Of a stretch of DNA of 64,000 nucleotides, positions 44,051 through 55,521 are shown piece by piece; positions within the stretch are counted from its first letter, which is position 1, and every line of letters begins with the position of its first letter. Made by a program: the position numbers and the translations under genes. The notes beneath the pieces were generated by a model that worked only from the letters and a program-made list of their open reading frames with translations, was not told the DNA's origin and did not search any database. The DNA comes from Vitellaria paradoxa (taxonomy: Eukaryota > Streptophyta > Magnoliopsida > Ericales > Sapotaceae). The DNA is taken from NCBI GenBank assembly GCA_019916065.1, contig CM034243.1:31460147-31524146 (forward strand). The letters are read 5' to 3'.

Positions 44051-44058
44051 TATATATA
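44051..44058 (-). promoter_or_regulatory. TATA box of the gag-only element's 5' LTR
   Basis: On the minus strand the sequence is CCTATATATATG, a good TATA box, preserved in the other LTR (about 39960-39967). Transcription would start about 30 bases further towards gag. Confidence 0.55.
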
Positions 44059-44117
44059 GGATTACAAAGTTGCCCTAGTTTGGCAAAATAGGAAATTGAA
44101 TCCGAACAAAATATTCA

Positions 44118-44347
44118 TAGCTCGATCCCTCGCACTCCCATCCTCCAGCCTGCGACCTGCACTGGAATTTTTGCGCTTTAAGAAATAACACTGGCGCACC
44201 CTCGCGCTCCCATCCTCCAGCCTGCGGACCTCACTGGAATTTCTGAGACTCCTTGGCGCACCCGCGCGCTCCCTTCGGGCTGCCTGCGTGCTTGGGGCGC
44301 ACCCGCGCGCTCCCCGCGCCGTGCCTGCGAGGTACACTGGAATTCCA
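44118..44347 (-). repeat. GC-rich repeats in U3 upstream of the TATA box
   Basis: About four imperfect units of 45-70 bp carry CGCGCTCCC, a CAGCCTGCG or TGCCTGCG phrase and CACTGGAATT (plus-strand reading). They stand out in an AT-rich genome and lie roughly 60-290 bp upstream of the TATA box. The position suits enhancer-like repeats. The same array is in the other LTR at about 40027-40256. Confidence 0.65.
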
Positions 44348-44563
44348 TTCATGTTCCAGAAGGCTGCGTCCGAATTCCATTAGGTTTTGTAATCCTTCAC
44401 ACCAATTAGAATTCTTCAAAATCTTGGTCAACTTGATTCATTTTATCTCCTTAATTGTTTAGAATTCTTCAAATCTTCAATTTGCATCACTTTAGGAAAC
44501 TTGAATAGCATTCCTAATTTAACTAAGATTTTGATTGGATTTGCCACAAGACTTTACACTGTT

Positions 44564-45301
44564 AAATTAAAATTCAACAATTTACATACATTCACTTTTT
44601 TTTTAAATTAAAAAAAATATGGATACAACTAAATGAAATCGTTGAATTTTAATTCGACGACTCCAGTCTCAATATCACCGAACCTTTTCTTTTAGCGATA
44701 TTCACGACTCTATTGGTCTTACCAAAGATATAAGTCTTTGGATTTTTTAACTGATTTAATGGCATAAATAACTTATATATAAGACACTAATTATTACTCG
44801 CCAAGTAAGGAGATAAATAACACTTATAATTTTTACACTAATATACTTAACCTATGGACCTATATAACCGAATCGTTATCCCTAGTTGATGAAAAGGAAA
44901 AAAATTAGGTCATTTGAATATAGATAAAAATTCAAGTCGCTTCAATTTAGATCTTGTATTGGCCTTGACCCAAACTCAAGTTGAGCGAGTGCATGTGGTG
45001 GGCTGACCTATCATGGGTAAGCGTCACAAAGTACCACTTCAAGGCCAGAACACGCCCCAAGCAACAACATTTGTGGCAACTGCTAAGGCAATGCTGCCAA
45101 GCACACAACAATCACGTTCCTATTGGGTGCAGTTGCAAAAAACTGAACTATTGATCACACACATAATTAAGATTACAAGAGAATTTAGGATAAAAGAGTG
45201 CACTCTTAATAATACTTAAGAAAATTTGATTGCATTATTGTCTTGAAAATTTCGAAGTTTAATATGAGATTTGGTTGAGCATTACCATCCCCATATATTT
45301 A
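44564..45301. other. Intergenic sequence right of the gag-only element
   Basis: No gene is seen. A 68-codon open frame at 45013-45219 has no recognisable content. Confidence 0.45.
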
Positions 45302-45662
45302 GGCTGTGTTTGTGTAGTAAAAAATAAGATTAATTGCGATAAAATGTGATTTGGGGTTAATTTTGGTGCCTTTTTTTTTCTGAATAGTACTAAACTGTGA
45401 GAACGATTTTTCAAATCCGTTCTCATATATTCAAAAAAAATCACATAAAATAATGACAATGGTACTCGTTTGAAACCTTTTGACACAAAGAATATGATTG
45501 TAAAAAAATTTATGCATTCGGCTAACCTCCTTTCAAATTTTTTATTTTTTTAAGTAAAATATTAAAATTTTTTGAAATTAGTAATAACAGGAATTTGAGT
45601 GATATAGTGATTGTTGAAAATTTATTTTGTTTTATAAGATTGTTAGTGTGTCAGACGCACAC
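45302..45662. mobile_element. MITE with TSD TTA (family shared with 59076-59438)
   Basis: The left end GGCTGTGTTTG follows TTA (45299-45301), and TTA follows the right end at 45663-45665. The interior aligns with 59076-59438 over most of its length, sharing phrases such as ACAATGGTACTCGTTTGAAA and AAGAATATGATTGTA. Non-coding. The right terminus is more diverged than the left. Confidence 0.65.
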
Positions 45663-45826
45663 TTATTATTTTTAACATTTGCTAAAAGGAAAATGAAAAT
45701 ATCCTTCTTAATCATAATGACCTTTTGATAATTCAAATAAAATTAAATACACAAACTTATTTACATGACAAACAGGGAAAGCCCAATATGAATTTCACAT
45801 TAGCACTAGGCACTTGTGTGGCACCT

Positions 45827-46086
45827 TCGGGTACGTGGAAGTCCGCAGCCGCTACTCCGTACTGGGTTACGCACAGGGCGAAACACGCTCCGAGACCCTA
45901 ACCGGTAAAGGACCCCGAAGAGTAAACCATTCTAGGCAAGCCCTGACTGACCGATTCGACTGAGGGAGATTGTTAGAAACCCGTCGAAACGGTGATCTGC
46001 CCTCCCCGAAAGAGAGTCGAACTCAAAATTTCACGTGACCTAAGCCCTCAGGCACTCCCGAACCCCCACTCGACCACCCCTAAGGA
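45827..46086 (-). mobile_element. tRNA-derived SINE, copy 1
   Basis: It is flanked by a perfect 17-bp target duplication GCACTTGTGTGGCACCT (45810-45826 and 46087-46103). On the minus strand the tRNA-like head has an A box TGGTCGAGTGG (46067-46077) and a B box GAGTTCGACTC (46014-46024). The body contains GGCTTGCCTAGAATGG, and the 3' end is GCGGACTTCCACGTACCC. A second copy lies at 49656-49922. Length about 260 bp. The long TSD means LINE-type reverse transcription and a rather recent insertion. Confidence 0.88.
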
Positions 46087-46103
46087 GCACTTGTGTGGCA
46101 CCT

Positions 46104-46541
46104 CGGTGGGCCATGTGGTGGTGGTTGTGGCAACCCATCACACTAAGTGGCCATTTCATAAAATTTAGGCAGTGCCCAACTCCTAGGGCAAACTTCACTC
46201 ATAAAAGTTGTCAGAAAAACAATGTGGGACAACTCAAGCGTATCGTGTTTACACAAAGTTTTCAATTGCTAAATTGATCATTTTTAAAACGAATTTCCAT
46301 TCGTTAATTTGAACATGTGAGTGTATAAAGTTAACATCCTCTAAGACTCTATCCATTGCATTAAAGAACCACAATTAGTAATGTGTTGATCAGACATTTT
46401 AAATATGTTGACTTAATATGAAGATTGCAAAAACTCGTTCTCAAATACATGATTTTTCCAACAAAATTATCATTACCCTATTAATCTTTTTGAAAGAATT
46501 TTATGGTAAATTTTCAATATATCAATTAATAGTATGAATTT
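46104..46541. other. AT-rich intergenic sequence
   Basis: No gene is seen. Confidence 0.45.
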
Positions 46542-46543
46542 CA

Positions 46544-46597
<54 letters not shown>
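46542..46597. repeat. (TA)n(GA)n microsatellite
   Basis: A TA run is followed by about 18 uninterrupted GA units (46559-46595). Probably length-variable between individuals. Confidence 0.9.
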
Positions 46598-46599
<2 letters not shown>

Positions 46600-48836
46600 C
46601 AAACCACACACCATCATTAGACATTATCAATATATTCATTCCATCGTGAGTCAAAGGGCATTAGGAAATAGGAGCCACCAACCCTTGTAACTACCTATCT
46701 CCAAAAATTAAGGCTCGATTGGTGGGACTGCAATTGCACGCCCCTAATTGCCACTTGTTCCACTCCAAGAGAAACTATCATCAATCACATGGGTGCATTG
46801 GTCATGACAGACCCTAGACTTTGCATGCTTTACTTTATGATATTCAAAGTCATCAACCAACCCCAAACAAAACCTTGATATCTACATTAATTGATTTATA
46901 TATGTTGCCATTAATTCAATTCAAACTTCTAAAGTCATCAACCAATACAAACATCTATATCCATCCAGAAACTGAAAATGATTACTTTTTTTTCATAATA
47001 TTTTTACTTAAAATTATGAATTAAATTAAATAATGTAACATACTACTTATAATACTTTTGTAATAATAATTATTTTTGGAGGGTTTCTCGTTTTAAGATG
47101 ATAGTCCCACCAGGTAGAAAGGGTGGAGGGCCTGCATATATGGCCCGACTTAATATAAGAAAACACCATGGGTCCGTTTGGTTGGCAAAAACAAAAATGA
47201 GAAAAAAAATCTCAACTTTTGTTTGTTTTAGTGTTTGACGATATCACCAAAATTTGGCAAAAAATTTCTTTAATGTTTTATCAAATAACCAAAAAGTTAC
47301 TAAATTTTGCTAAATATTTGTTTAATTTTTTATCAAACAATCAAAAATTACTACAAATTCTTAAAAGTTTTAAATTTTTACCAAACGCATTAAAATTTTC
47401 AGTTACTAAAAATTTCTAAAATTTTAAATTTTTGGTGCGACCTAATGCACTCTATATTACGTACACATTGCAGAAAAATTCACTACAATTTAAATCATTA
47501 ACAAATTTCAGTCATATGAAAAATTATCGGGTGTCATTGTAATTTATTAAACTATTAGATATGTATACGAAATTAAATGTTTTACGAATTTTAATATATA
47601 ATTTTTTTTTTGGATGATGCAATGTGACTATATATTAATTAATTTTATTATTCAATTTTCATTTATCAAATATAATTTATAATAATGCTTGTAATTTTGT
47701 ACACCTAAATTTAGCCTCCTATAAAAAATAAAAAATAAAATAACAACGAATTGAATAACGTTGACCGCAGCTTCTTGTTTGATATTCCAGTTAATTTAGA
47801 GGGTAGAGGCAGCCCTATTGATCATTTTTTAAATTTGATTTTTAATCGGCAGGCTAAGTGCCCTGAGCGTGTGCGTGTGCGTGCGCGCGCGCTGAATATT
47901 TGATATCATTCATATGGTTAAATTCTTTTTATTCTATTTGGAATATTTTCATATTAAGTATAAAGTTTCATTTAGTTTATTGAAAAATAATTAAAAATTA
48001 TAAAAATTTTTAAAAATTATTAATTTTTTATCTCAGGATATGAATTACAAACCCATAAATTATCTCACTTTTTTCACTCTAAACGTACCAATATATTAAA
48101 AGGCTAAGTCTCAATTCCTTTTAATACTCAAATATATTTACAAATTAATGATTAATTAATTAATAGGATCAAACAAAGTTTAGTAATGGACATGAAAATT
48201 AAAAGATATAGTAAAATACTTCCGAGCTTATTATAATTTCTCAACGGAAACATTCCAAAATTATAGTGCAGTTAATTATTTTCACATTAATTATGTGGAT
48301 ATTATATATATATATACACATTATTCCAATCAACATGCCATATTCTATTTTCAATTGTACAGTAATATTCACAACGAAGGGGACCGCATGAAGATTGGGA
48401 AATAATAATTGTGGGTTTTTTTTTTGGGTAAGTTAATAATTGTGGTTTTGGTACTGTATCAAAACAATAATAAATAATAATAATAATAATATATATAAAT
48501 TTAGCCACATATTGATTATGAAAAGATTGAATGGTAAATAATTAATAAATTTAGTCACGTCCATTTGCGAATTTAATTGCATTTATTAGTAAAAATAATT
48601 TTTAATTGCTTTATTAACTACTGGGCTCGCTATTTTATTTAAAAAGTACATAATTTTTATCAATATTTTTTTCTATTATTTCCCATTTTGTTAAATTCAA
48701 CGTGTTGGTGGAACTGGCAACCAATACTTAGGACTTGGTGATTAATTAAATGGCTTAATTTGGACCAACTCTTAGCTAAACAATGGACTTTGAGGACTAG
48801 CTAAGTGAAAGTAATGTTAATTGCAAGGTGCTACAG
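46598..48836. other. AT-rich intergenic sequence with a possible Z-DNA tract
   Basis: No gene is seen. An alternating purine-pyrimidine tract (GTGTGCGTGTGCGTGCGCGC) lies at 47869-47891. A MITE-like end (GGTCCGTTTGGTTGG) lies near 47171. Confidence 0.5.
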
Positions 48837-48844
48837 ATACCCAA

Positions 48845-49117
48845 AGGGTTCCAAGGACTGCAGTAAATCTATCCACTGCAAGGGCTGCAGTGGAAAAATA
48901 AAGAGTGGAGATTTATTCGTACTTTAATGACACATGACTTTTAACATTCCACATTAATTGTACTTCAATCAGATTTTTAAAATTTTTATTTTTATTTTAA
49001 AATAATTTTAATTAAAATAAATTAGAACCATTGGATTAAATGCAAACAAATCTCTACCCTTCACTTTTCACTGCTGCCCCTGCAGTGGATATTTTCACTG
49101 CAACCCCCTGGAACCCT
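48845..49117. mobile_element. MITE with ~80-bp inverted repeats and 8-bp TSD
   Basis: The left end AGGGTTCCAAGGACTGCAG and the reverse-complemented right end AGGGTTCCAGGGGGTTGCAG start inverted repeats that run about 80 bp and include ATCCACTGCA(A/G)GGGC. The perfect 8-bp duplication ATACCCAA flanks it (48837-48844 and 49118-49125). Non-coding, 273 bp. An 8-bp TSD suggests the hAT superfamily. The long inverted repeats would also suit a Mutator-like MITE if the TSD were 9 bp. Confidence 0.82.
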
Positions 49118-49125
49118 ATACCCAA

Positions 49126-49640
49126 GTGATTATCTAATTTTAATTGTGATTATCTAATTTAATCCTTCTATTTAATCATTGATTTGCATGAAATTCATGT
49201 AAAACTTACATAGAAAAAACAATTAAAATTGGTCAATGATCGAGCATTTAGGCGTGACTGTAACATTAGTCCTGAGATAAATTCTAATATTATCTTTAAA
49301 AGAATTTGTTAATCTAACAAAGGGCAATTACATTTTATTCCTTATATTTTGGCTTAAAAACACTTAAATTAAACCAAAGTACTTTTGTCAAATTTTTTAC
49401 AAAAATTAATAATTATATTTGGTAATTTAAAATATTTGTGCCTTCTTGCGATTTCTTTCAAAGATACTAGGTATGATAATTTTACCTCGATCTATTAGTG
49501 TTCCAATGTATTAAGGGTGGGCGGATATTTATAAAATTAACTAGTAATGAAGTGGGTGGCATTTATAAATTAATGAATGAGAAATATGGTGGGTACGAGG
49601 ATAAAAAATAATTACCAACTGGGTTGGAGAAGCATGGAAG
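49126..49640. other. AT-rich intergenic sequence
   Basis: No gene is seen. Confidence 0.45.
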
Positions 49641-49655
49641 CTACCCTAATTTCTT

Positions 49656-49922
49656 CTGGTACGTGGAAGTCCGCAGCCGCTATCCCGTACTGGGGTGCGC
49701 ACAGGGCGAAGCACGCTCCAGGACCCGAGCCGGCAACGGCCCCTGGAGAGTTAACCAGTCTAGGCAAGCCCTGGCTGACCGACACGACCGAGAGGAGGCC
49801 TTTAGGCTCCCGCCATTACAGCGGTAACCCACCCCCCATAGGGGAGTCGAACCCGGAACCTCGAGAGGCCCAAGCTCTTAAGGTAAGCCCGACTTCCACT
49901 CGGCCACCCCCGAAGGGGCAAC
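49656..49922 (-). mobile_element. tRNA-derived SINE, copy 2
   Basis: It is flanked by the perfect 15-bp duplication CTACCCTAATTTCTT (49641-49655 and 49923-49937). The minus strand has the A box TGGCCGAGTGG (49897-49907) and the B box GGGTTCGACTCCC (49843-49855), better kept than in copy 1. The bodies share GGCTTGCCTAGA, GCGTGC or GCGTGT near CTTCGCCCTGTGCG, and GCGGCTGCGGACTTCCACGT. The open frame across it (49577-50002) is a by-product of its GC-rich body. Confidence 0.9.
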
Positions 49923-49937
49923 CTACCCTAATTTCTT

Positions 49938-52686
49938 GCTCCCCCTTGTCTCAGATTATTCAGTTCCCTTGTCCGATAAAAGCAATGCTGTTTCGTATGT
50001 AGGATAAAATGACTTTTTAAAGACTTCTTCACCTTCATATTAGTTCTAAAAACTTGTCTGGTGGAAAAAAAAATATTTAAATTACTTTGAGGGATGAAAG
50101 TAATCCCTAACGGGGCCAGTATTTTTTTGTTAGGGTCAAAGATGGAGGTGATTCAAATTATTCACGTGGGAGTCGATATTGCTGAGCTATCAACTCAATG
50201 ACAATCAGTAATAAATCATTGAATTAAGATTTAACAATTTAAATACATTTACGTATTTTTTAATTGAGAAAGAAGTGAATGACTTTAGACTATCGGATTG
50301 GCCCATGGCACAGTTGTCACCGAACTGCCATCAATTCTTGTATCATCATTTTTTTTTTTTTTTTTGTATATGAGTAATGAAATCTACAATCAAGTATAAT
50401 TGCAGATATGGATATAACAATACTCGGTCCTATCTCACTGTTATCACCAGACGTCTCTTTATAAATTGACTTACCTATATTTTAGAGTAAGTATCATAAT
50501 CAATTATTTTATCTAAATATATGGTCATGCTCTAAATTTTAAAATATTTAATTTTTACTTTAATTTTTTAATATAAAAAATTATTGTTGTGCCTTAATTT
50601 TTTAATTTTTCTTTATTATCTATTAATACAACACATTAATACACTCTTCTGTTTTTATCTTCCATCATTATTCTTCTTTTCCAACATTATCTTTATTTTC
50701 TTTTTCTATCGATCTTAAAAACTAAATACAACTAGGTGTATCAATAGGCTAGACCCAATCTAATCTAATGATAGAGTACTAGATCCGTTAAATTTGATTC
50801 GATAATCTGCTTAAGGGTTTTTTTAATTTGGACATGAATGAGATTTTGAGCTGTCAAAAAGTCAATGACTATTAGACTATATATGTAGAGACCGTTAAAT
50901 AAACTGTTAAAAAATTAAAATTTTCTCCAATATTAATTTTTTTTAGCTTTTTCTAATTTTCTTCATTAAAATTTATCAAACACATAAAAAATCTTACCAC
51001 ACACAAAACTACAAATTTTTTTTTTCAACTTTTTTCATTTTTCTTAAATTTTTCTTTAAATTTTACAAGTGTTTACCAAATACGTAACTTTTATCAAAAA
51101 TAACAACGTTAAACTATCAAAAAAATTATAAAGAACAAATTAATCTTTTTATTTACCACACACACTCTCATAGCTTCAATGTGGATAAGGACGCATCAGA
51201 TTCATCGATTTTCCTTTCTATTTTTATGAAAAATGATTTTAGACATGAAAATTAGGCATCACTGAATTATATTTTGACTTGGAATAAATAAAGAGGTTTG
51301 ACTGACCATGTCTAAGCTCAATGTAATTGGATTTAATAAATTTTAAATTTGGGCTGAATTTTTCACTATTGAATGTAGATTAGTCTATATGTACCGAGTT
51401 AATTCAGATCAGCCCATTGATAGTATATTTCCCGTGCACTCGTATCACTTTTAAAAGCTAATCACGCCTGTATCACTGTTTATCTCGTGTACCCACGTCA
51501 ACTCAACACCACAACACGACTCATTTCTCCACCCGATTGGGTTGTATAGTAAGTTCTAAAGACTTTCTTAATTCACAAATATTTTTAATTTGGTTTTAGA
51601 GAAAAATAAAAGGAGAAGAAAATAAAAGACAAAGAACTTAAAAAAAAAAAAAAGAAAGAAAACTATAATGGCAAATTTGTTTTAGGATAACAGAAAGTAA
51701 AATTTTATAAGGGTAATTTTTTTCTCCATTACATTAGTTTGGAAGAAAGGGTAACAGCTATTCTAGTAGTAAATTATTACTGATAGAGGATAATAGGAGA
51801 TAATGGGAAGTAATGTGAAAATTATAATTTTTTTTCATTACTTCGTAAAACATTCTTTTACGCTCCTCTCTCAAACAATATTCTCTCTTAACATTCCAAA
51901 TATAATATAATTATTACTGAATAATATTTACTTTTTCAATCCAAACATAAATATCATGAATTTACTGTCCTTTAACTATTATTGGGGTAACAATTACCAA
52001 TATAAACTCCGTTTGGTTTGTTATAAATCCCTAAAAACCTCTAAAATTTATTCACTTTTTATCTAACTGTACGAATTATGAACTCACAACTTATCTCACT
52101 CTATCTCACTTTTTATCACTTCAAACACATCCAAAATCATTCATTTCCAAAATTTTTACATCGTGCCAAATGTTTTTAGAGGGTATAAAAACCATCATAT
52201 ATAATAAAATATGAATATGAGATTAAAAATTTTATATAATAAAAAATATGATTAATTTAAATAAAAAATTAATAATGACACTTAGATTTAAACATCAAAT
52301 GATGTACAAGTGACTTGTTCACTTTTAAATTATAAGGCGTGTGTTTTCTCCCTAAAACGTAAGGACTAAAAAAATAAAAGCTTAAATTATGAAGCGTGAT
52401 AACTAATTTAGATGAAACTATTTATTTTATGTAAATATTTTTGAACAAAACTCGAAGAGGGAATAATTCTTTATTTGTTTCATATTAGAAACTAATTCTT
52501 TAAATAATGACCCTTATTTAATATTTCTTTAATAAATTAATACATCACAAATTTACTTGCTAAGAAGAGAGAATTAGAGAAAATTAAATGGTCATTTAGA
52601 GTTTTAAAAATTGAGATAAAATGTGATTTAATAATTTACATTTAAAGTGCAGTGAACAAATTATGAAAAACAAATAAATAATAAAA
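49938..52686. other. AT-rich intergenic sequence
   Basis: No gene is seen. It holds decayed MITE-like ends (ACTCCGTTTGGTTTG near 52006), A/T runs and a less AT-rich patch near 51420-51540 without coding sense. Confidence 0.5.
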
Positions 52687-52746
52687 AATCCATTCGAACG
52701 AATTTTAAATAGAGAATTCCATTTGAACAATTCGTTCGAATGGATT
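52687..52746. repeat. Perfect 18-bp inverted repeat (hairpin)
   Basis: AATCCATTCGAACGAATT (52687-52704) and its exact complement (52729-52746) enclose a 24-base loop. The stem extends outward imperfectly through the A-rich and T-rich flanks. Confidence 0.85.
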
Positions 52747-53100
52747 CTTATTTTTAATTTTTTGAGATTTGTAGAAATTGGTAGAGATTACAAAAATTTA
52801 TAGAGATTTATTAGAATTAGTAGAAATTTATAAAGATTTATATATATTTATAAATATTTGTAAATATTTTATAAAAATTTACTAAGACTTCATTTGGAGT
52901 TTTAAAAATTATTGAAAAATACTGAAAATTTTTTAAATTATTTACCTTTTATTTTACTATACGAATCATGAACTCATAATTTTTATCAAATTTTATCATT
53001 TTTTATCACTTTAAATATGCCTTAAGTCGAAATGAAAAGAAATTTATAGAAATTTTTGATATATTTTAGATTTTTTTTTTGAAAGGTTTTTTTGGATATA

Positions 53101-53436
53101 GAGCCCATTTGGCAACTCAAAAATTAGCAAAAAAATACCAAAAGTTACTTTTGGTGTGTTTGGCAAAACCACAAATTTTTTCACTTTTTTGATTTGCTAC
53201 AGTAAAAAGTACACTCTATAATTACAATTTTTTGATTTGCTACAGTAAAAAAATATACCAAACACTCAAAAGTTACTAATTTTTTACTTTGCTACAGGAA
53301 AAAATTTACCAAACACTCAAAAATTACTAAAAAATACTAAAAATTTCACTTGGTTCAACCAAACACATAAAAAAGTACAAAAAAACACCTAAAAAATTAT
53401 CAAAATTTGAATTTTTTTGAACTTTCTAAACACCCC
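53101..53436. mobile_element. MITE with 3-bp TSD ATA
   Basis: The left end GAGCCCATTTGG follows ATA; the right end CTAAACACCCC is followed by ATA. The interior is rich in GCTACAGTAAAAA and ACCAAACACTC phrases, shared with the next element. Non-coding. Confidence 0.5.
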
Positions 53437-53901
53437 ATATTTTAGAACTCCAAGCTTATGGGACAAATAAAAAGCAAATTGGTTTGGATCAAGGGGTGAA
53501 ATGATTAAGGGACCAAATGATTGCGTGTAGGGGTGGGGGGCACGCGCTAATTAGAGCAGCTAATCATGGAGGCTGGACTCGTGTGAGAAATCTAATCCCC
53601 CCGCCATGTGACCTTAGGTACGTGGACTACTTTTACAAGTGCATGTCCCTCTTCCTCCCCCCCCCCCCCCCTTCCTTTGTCTCTTTGCTCGGAACCAAAC
53701 CTCTATCGCTCTTAGGCTCTGTTTGGACTTGGCCTGCAGTGGACGGCACGCAGAGTTGATGTTTGGATGATTCATCCGTGATTTTAAACACAGACAAACG
53801 CTACCTCACATTTGTCAAAATGCAGTATACTTTATTTATTTTTTCTTCGCATTTCGGCAGGGACCGTACAATAATTCTTGCACGACCCTCTAAGATGCAA
53901 C
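53437..53901. other. Intergenic sequence, no clear gene
   Basis: A less AT-rich patch (53515-53760) gives an 80-codon open frame with no recognisable content and a C-run near 53658-53671. Not called as a gene. Confidence 0.4.
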
Positions 53902-54281
53902 TTACCCGTTTGGAGATTATAAAAAAGGTAAAAAAGTTTTAAAAGTTATATTTTTGTAATTTTTGGTACGTTTGATAGAATCATAATTTTTTTCACTTTT
54001 TTATTTCGTTACAATAATTTATTCCACAATAAATTTTATCAAACTCACTAAAATTATCACTTTTCTGCTCTGTTACAGTAAAAACTTATTAAATACACAA
54101 AAAATTATTATTTTTCTATTCTGCTACAGTAAAAAGTTTACTAAATACCTAAAAGTTGTAAAAAATTACTAAAAATTACACTTTATTCTACTAAACACAC
54201 TAAAAATTATAATTATAAAAAAACACAATAAATTACCAAAATTTTACTTTTTTAACTTTTTTTTAACCTCCAAATGGACTC
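53902..54281. mobile_element. MITE-like element, related to 53101-53436
   Basis: The left part CCCGTTTGGAGATT and the reverse-complemented right part GTCCATTTGGAGGTT are inverted repeats. The interior shares CTGCTACAGTAAAAA with the previous element. The exact ends and TSD are unclear. Confidence 0.5.
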
Positions 54282-54392
54282 TATTATGAAAAGTTTCGGT
54301 CAAATGAGTAACTTTTTTTTAAGTAATTTCTGGAACAAATCCGGCCGATATTACCACGCAAGGTAAGAGATTTTTGTTTGTTTGATTAATTG

Positions 54393-55521
54393 ATCTATAG
54401 TAATGCTATGTACTACCAAATATATATATGTATAGATAATAATCAATATTATATAATTTTAATAATTATTTTTAATAAATTATTCTCACATGAAAGGATT
54501 TTTCTTTGATTTTTTATTATTATTTTTGAATGATCATGTGTAACTATCAATGGATAAGATAACGAGACCATAATGAATTTAGAAATTAAATTGGTTGCAG
54601 ATTTTAAATTTTTTAAATTTTAATATAATATTAGTAAATACTTTAGATACTCCTCCCTTGGTTTTTTTTTTACTTTAATTTCTAATAAATTTTCAACCTC
54701 AACCTCTTAATCTTTAAATTTATAAATTGGTCATTTGATGTCAGACGCCTCGAACCCTAATCTATGATAGGAAATTAAATAATAATAATAACAATAATAT
54801 ACAAATAACATTTTAGGGTACGTTTGACGTATTAATAATATACAAATAACATTTTAGGGTATGTTTGACGTATTGAAAAGCGCTGAAAAATTTTAAAAAT
54901 TTTTAAAAATTATCAATTTTTTATCTTACTGCACAAATTATGAACCCACAAATTATTTCATATTATTTCATTTTTTGTCACTCCAAACGCCCCTTTAATA
55001 TAATAATATACAAACAACATGCTAATATATGGTAACATAACTATTTCATTAATAAAAAGTCAAACACGTTCTTTCTTCCATCTCTTCCATAATTTTTTTG
55101 TTTCTCAATAATTTGAAAAATTAAAAATAATATAACACGATAATTCATTGAAAAATGAGAATAATAATAATTGTCCCGATTACTAATAGCAATGTAACAA
55201 CTAATTTTCCTTCCAAGTATTACCACTATAAATATTATTAACAAGTTTATATCGTTAATTGTTAATTATTAACTTAATAGATACCACTTGATATTAACTT
55301 TAGATCTTAATTGTATTATTTATCTTTTGTCAAAAAAATTTACTATTACTATTATACTATATATTGATATTTGTATATTTATTTATTTATTTTATTATTA
55401 TATGAGTAAATCGAAGAATTTTTTATATTTATTAAAAAATTTTAATTAATACAATATAATTTAATTTAAAAAAAATTCAATTGTCATCATAGCCGTGCAA
55501 TGCACGGGCATTTCTTGCTAG
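54393..55521 (+). mobile_element. Helitron-like 3' end (5' end uncertain)
   Basis: CCGTGCAATGCACGG forms a short hairpin, followed by GCATTTCTTG and CTAG (55518-55521), then T. A 3' hairpin about ten bases before CTRR, inserted before a T, is the Helitron signature, and this hairpin sequence is common in plant Helitrons. A possible 5' end is TCTATAGTAATG at 54393 after an A, but this is weak. The interior holds a 41-bp tandem duplication (about 54801-54880) and the MITE at 54857-54994. No RepHel coding. Confidence 0.55.
54857..54994. mobile_element. Short MITE with TSD TTA
   Basis: The left end GGGTATGTTTG follows TTA (54854-54856). The right end, reverse-complemented, reads AGGGGCGTTTG and is followed by TTA (54995-54997). 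138 bp, with the interior phrase CTGCACAAATTATGAACC that recurs in similar elements of this window. Confidence 0.6.

Larger units (their letters stand above)
39606..44558 (-). mobile_element. Young gag-only copia-type LTR retrotransposon
   Basis: Two LTRs (39606-40467 and 43698-44558) are flanked by the identical target duplication CTGTT (39601-39605 and 44559-44563). By eye the LTRs differ by three substitutions and one A-run indel in about 861 bp, so the insertion is very recent. Initiator-Met primer site and polypurine tract are intact on the minus strand. The interior has a gag (frameshifted) and about 1 kb of non-coding DNA. Protease, integrase, reverse transcriptase and RNase H are absent. 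It resembles elements called TR-GAG: non-autonomous, with gag only. Confidence 0.93.
43698..44558 (-). repeat. 5' LTR of the gag-only element
   Basis: It mirrors 39606-40467 with three substitutions and one indel seen by eye. On the minus strand, U3 lies at the high-coordinate side with GC-rich repeats, then a TATA box, then the R/U5 side towards gag. It ends at the target duplication CTGTT. Confidence 0.92.

Noticed and set aside
49577..50002. 141-codon open frame
   Set aside because: It coincides with a SINE body flanked by a 15-bp TSD. Its length comes from the GC-rich body.
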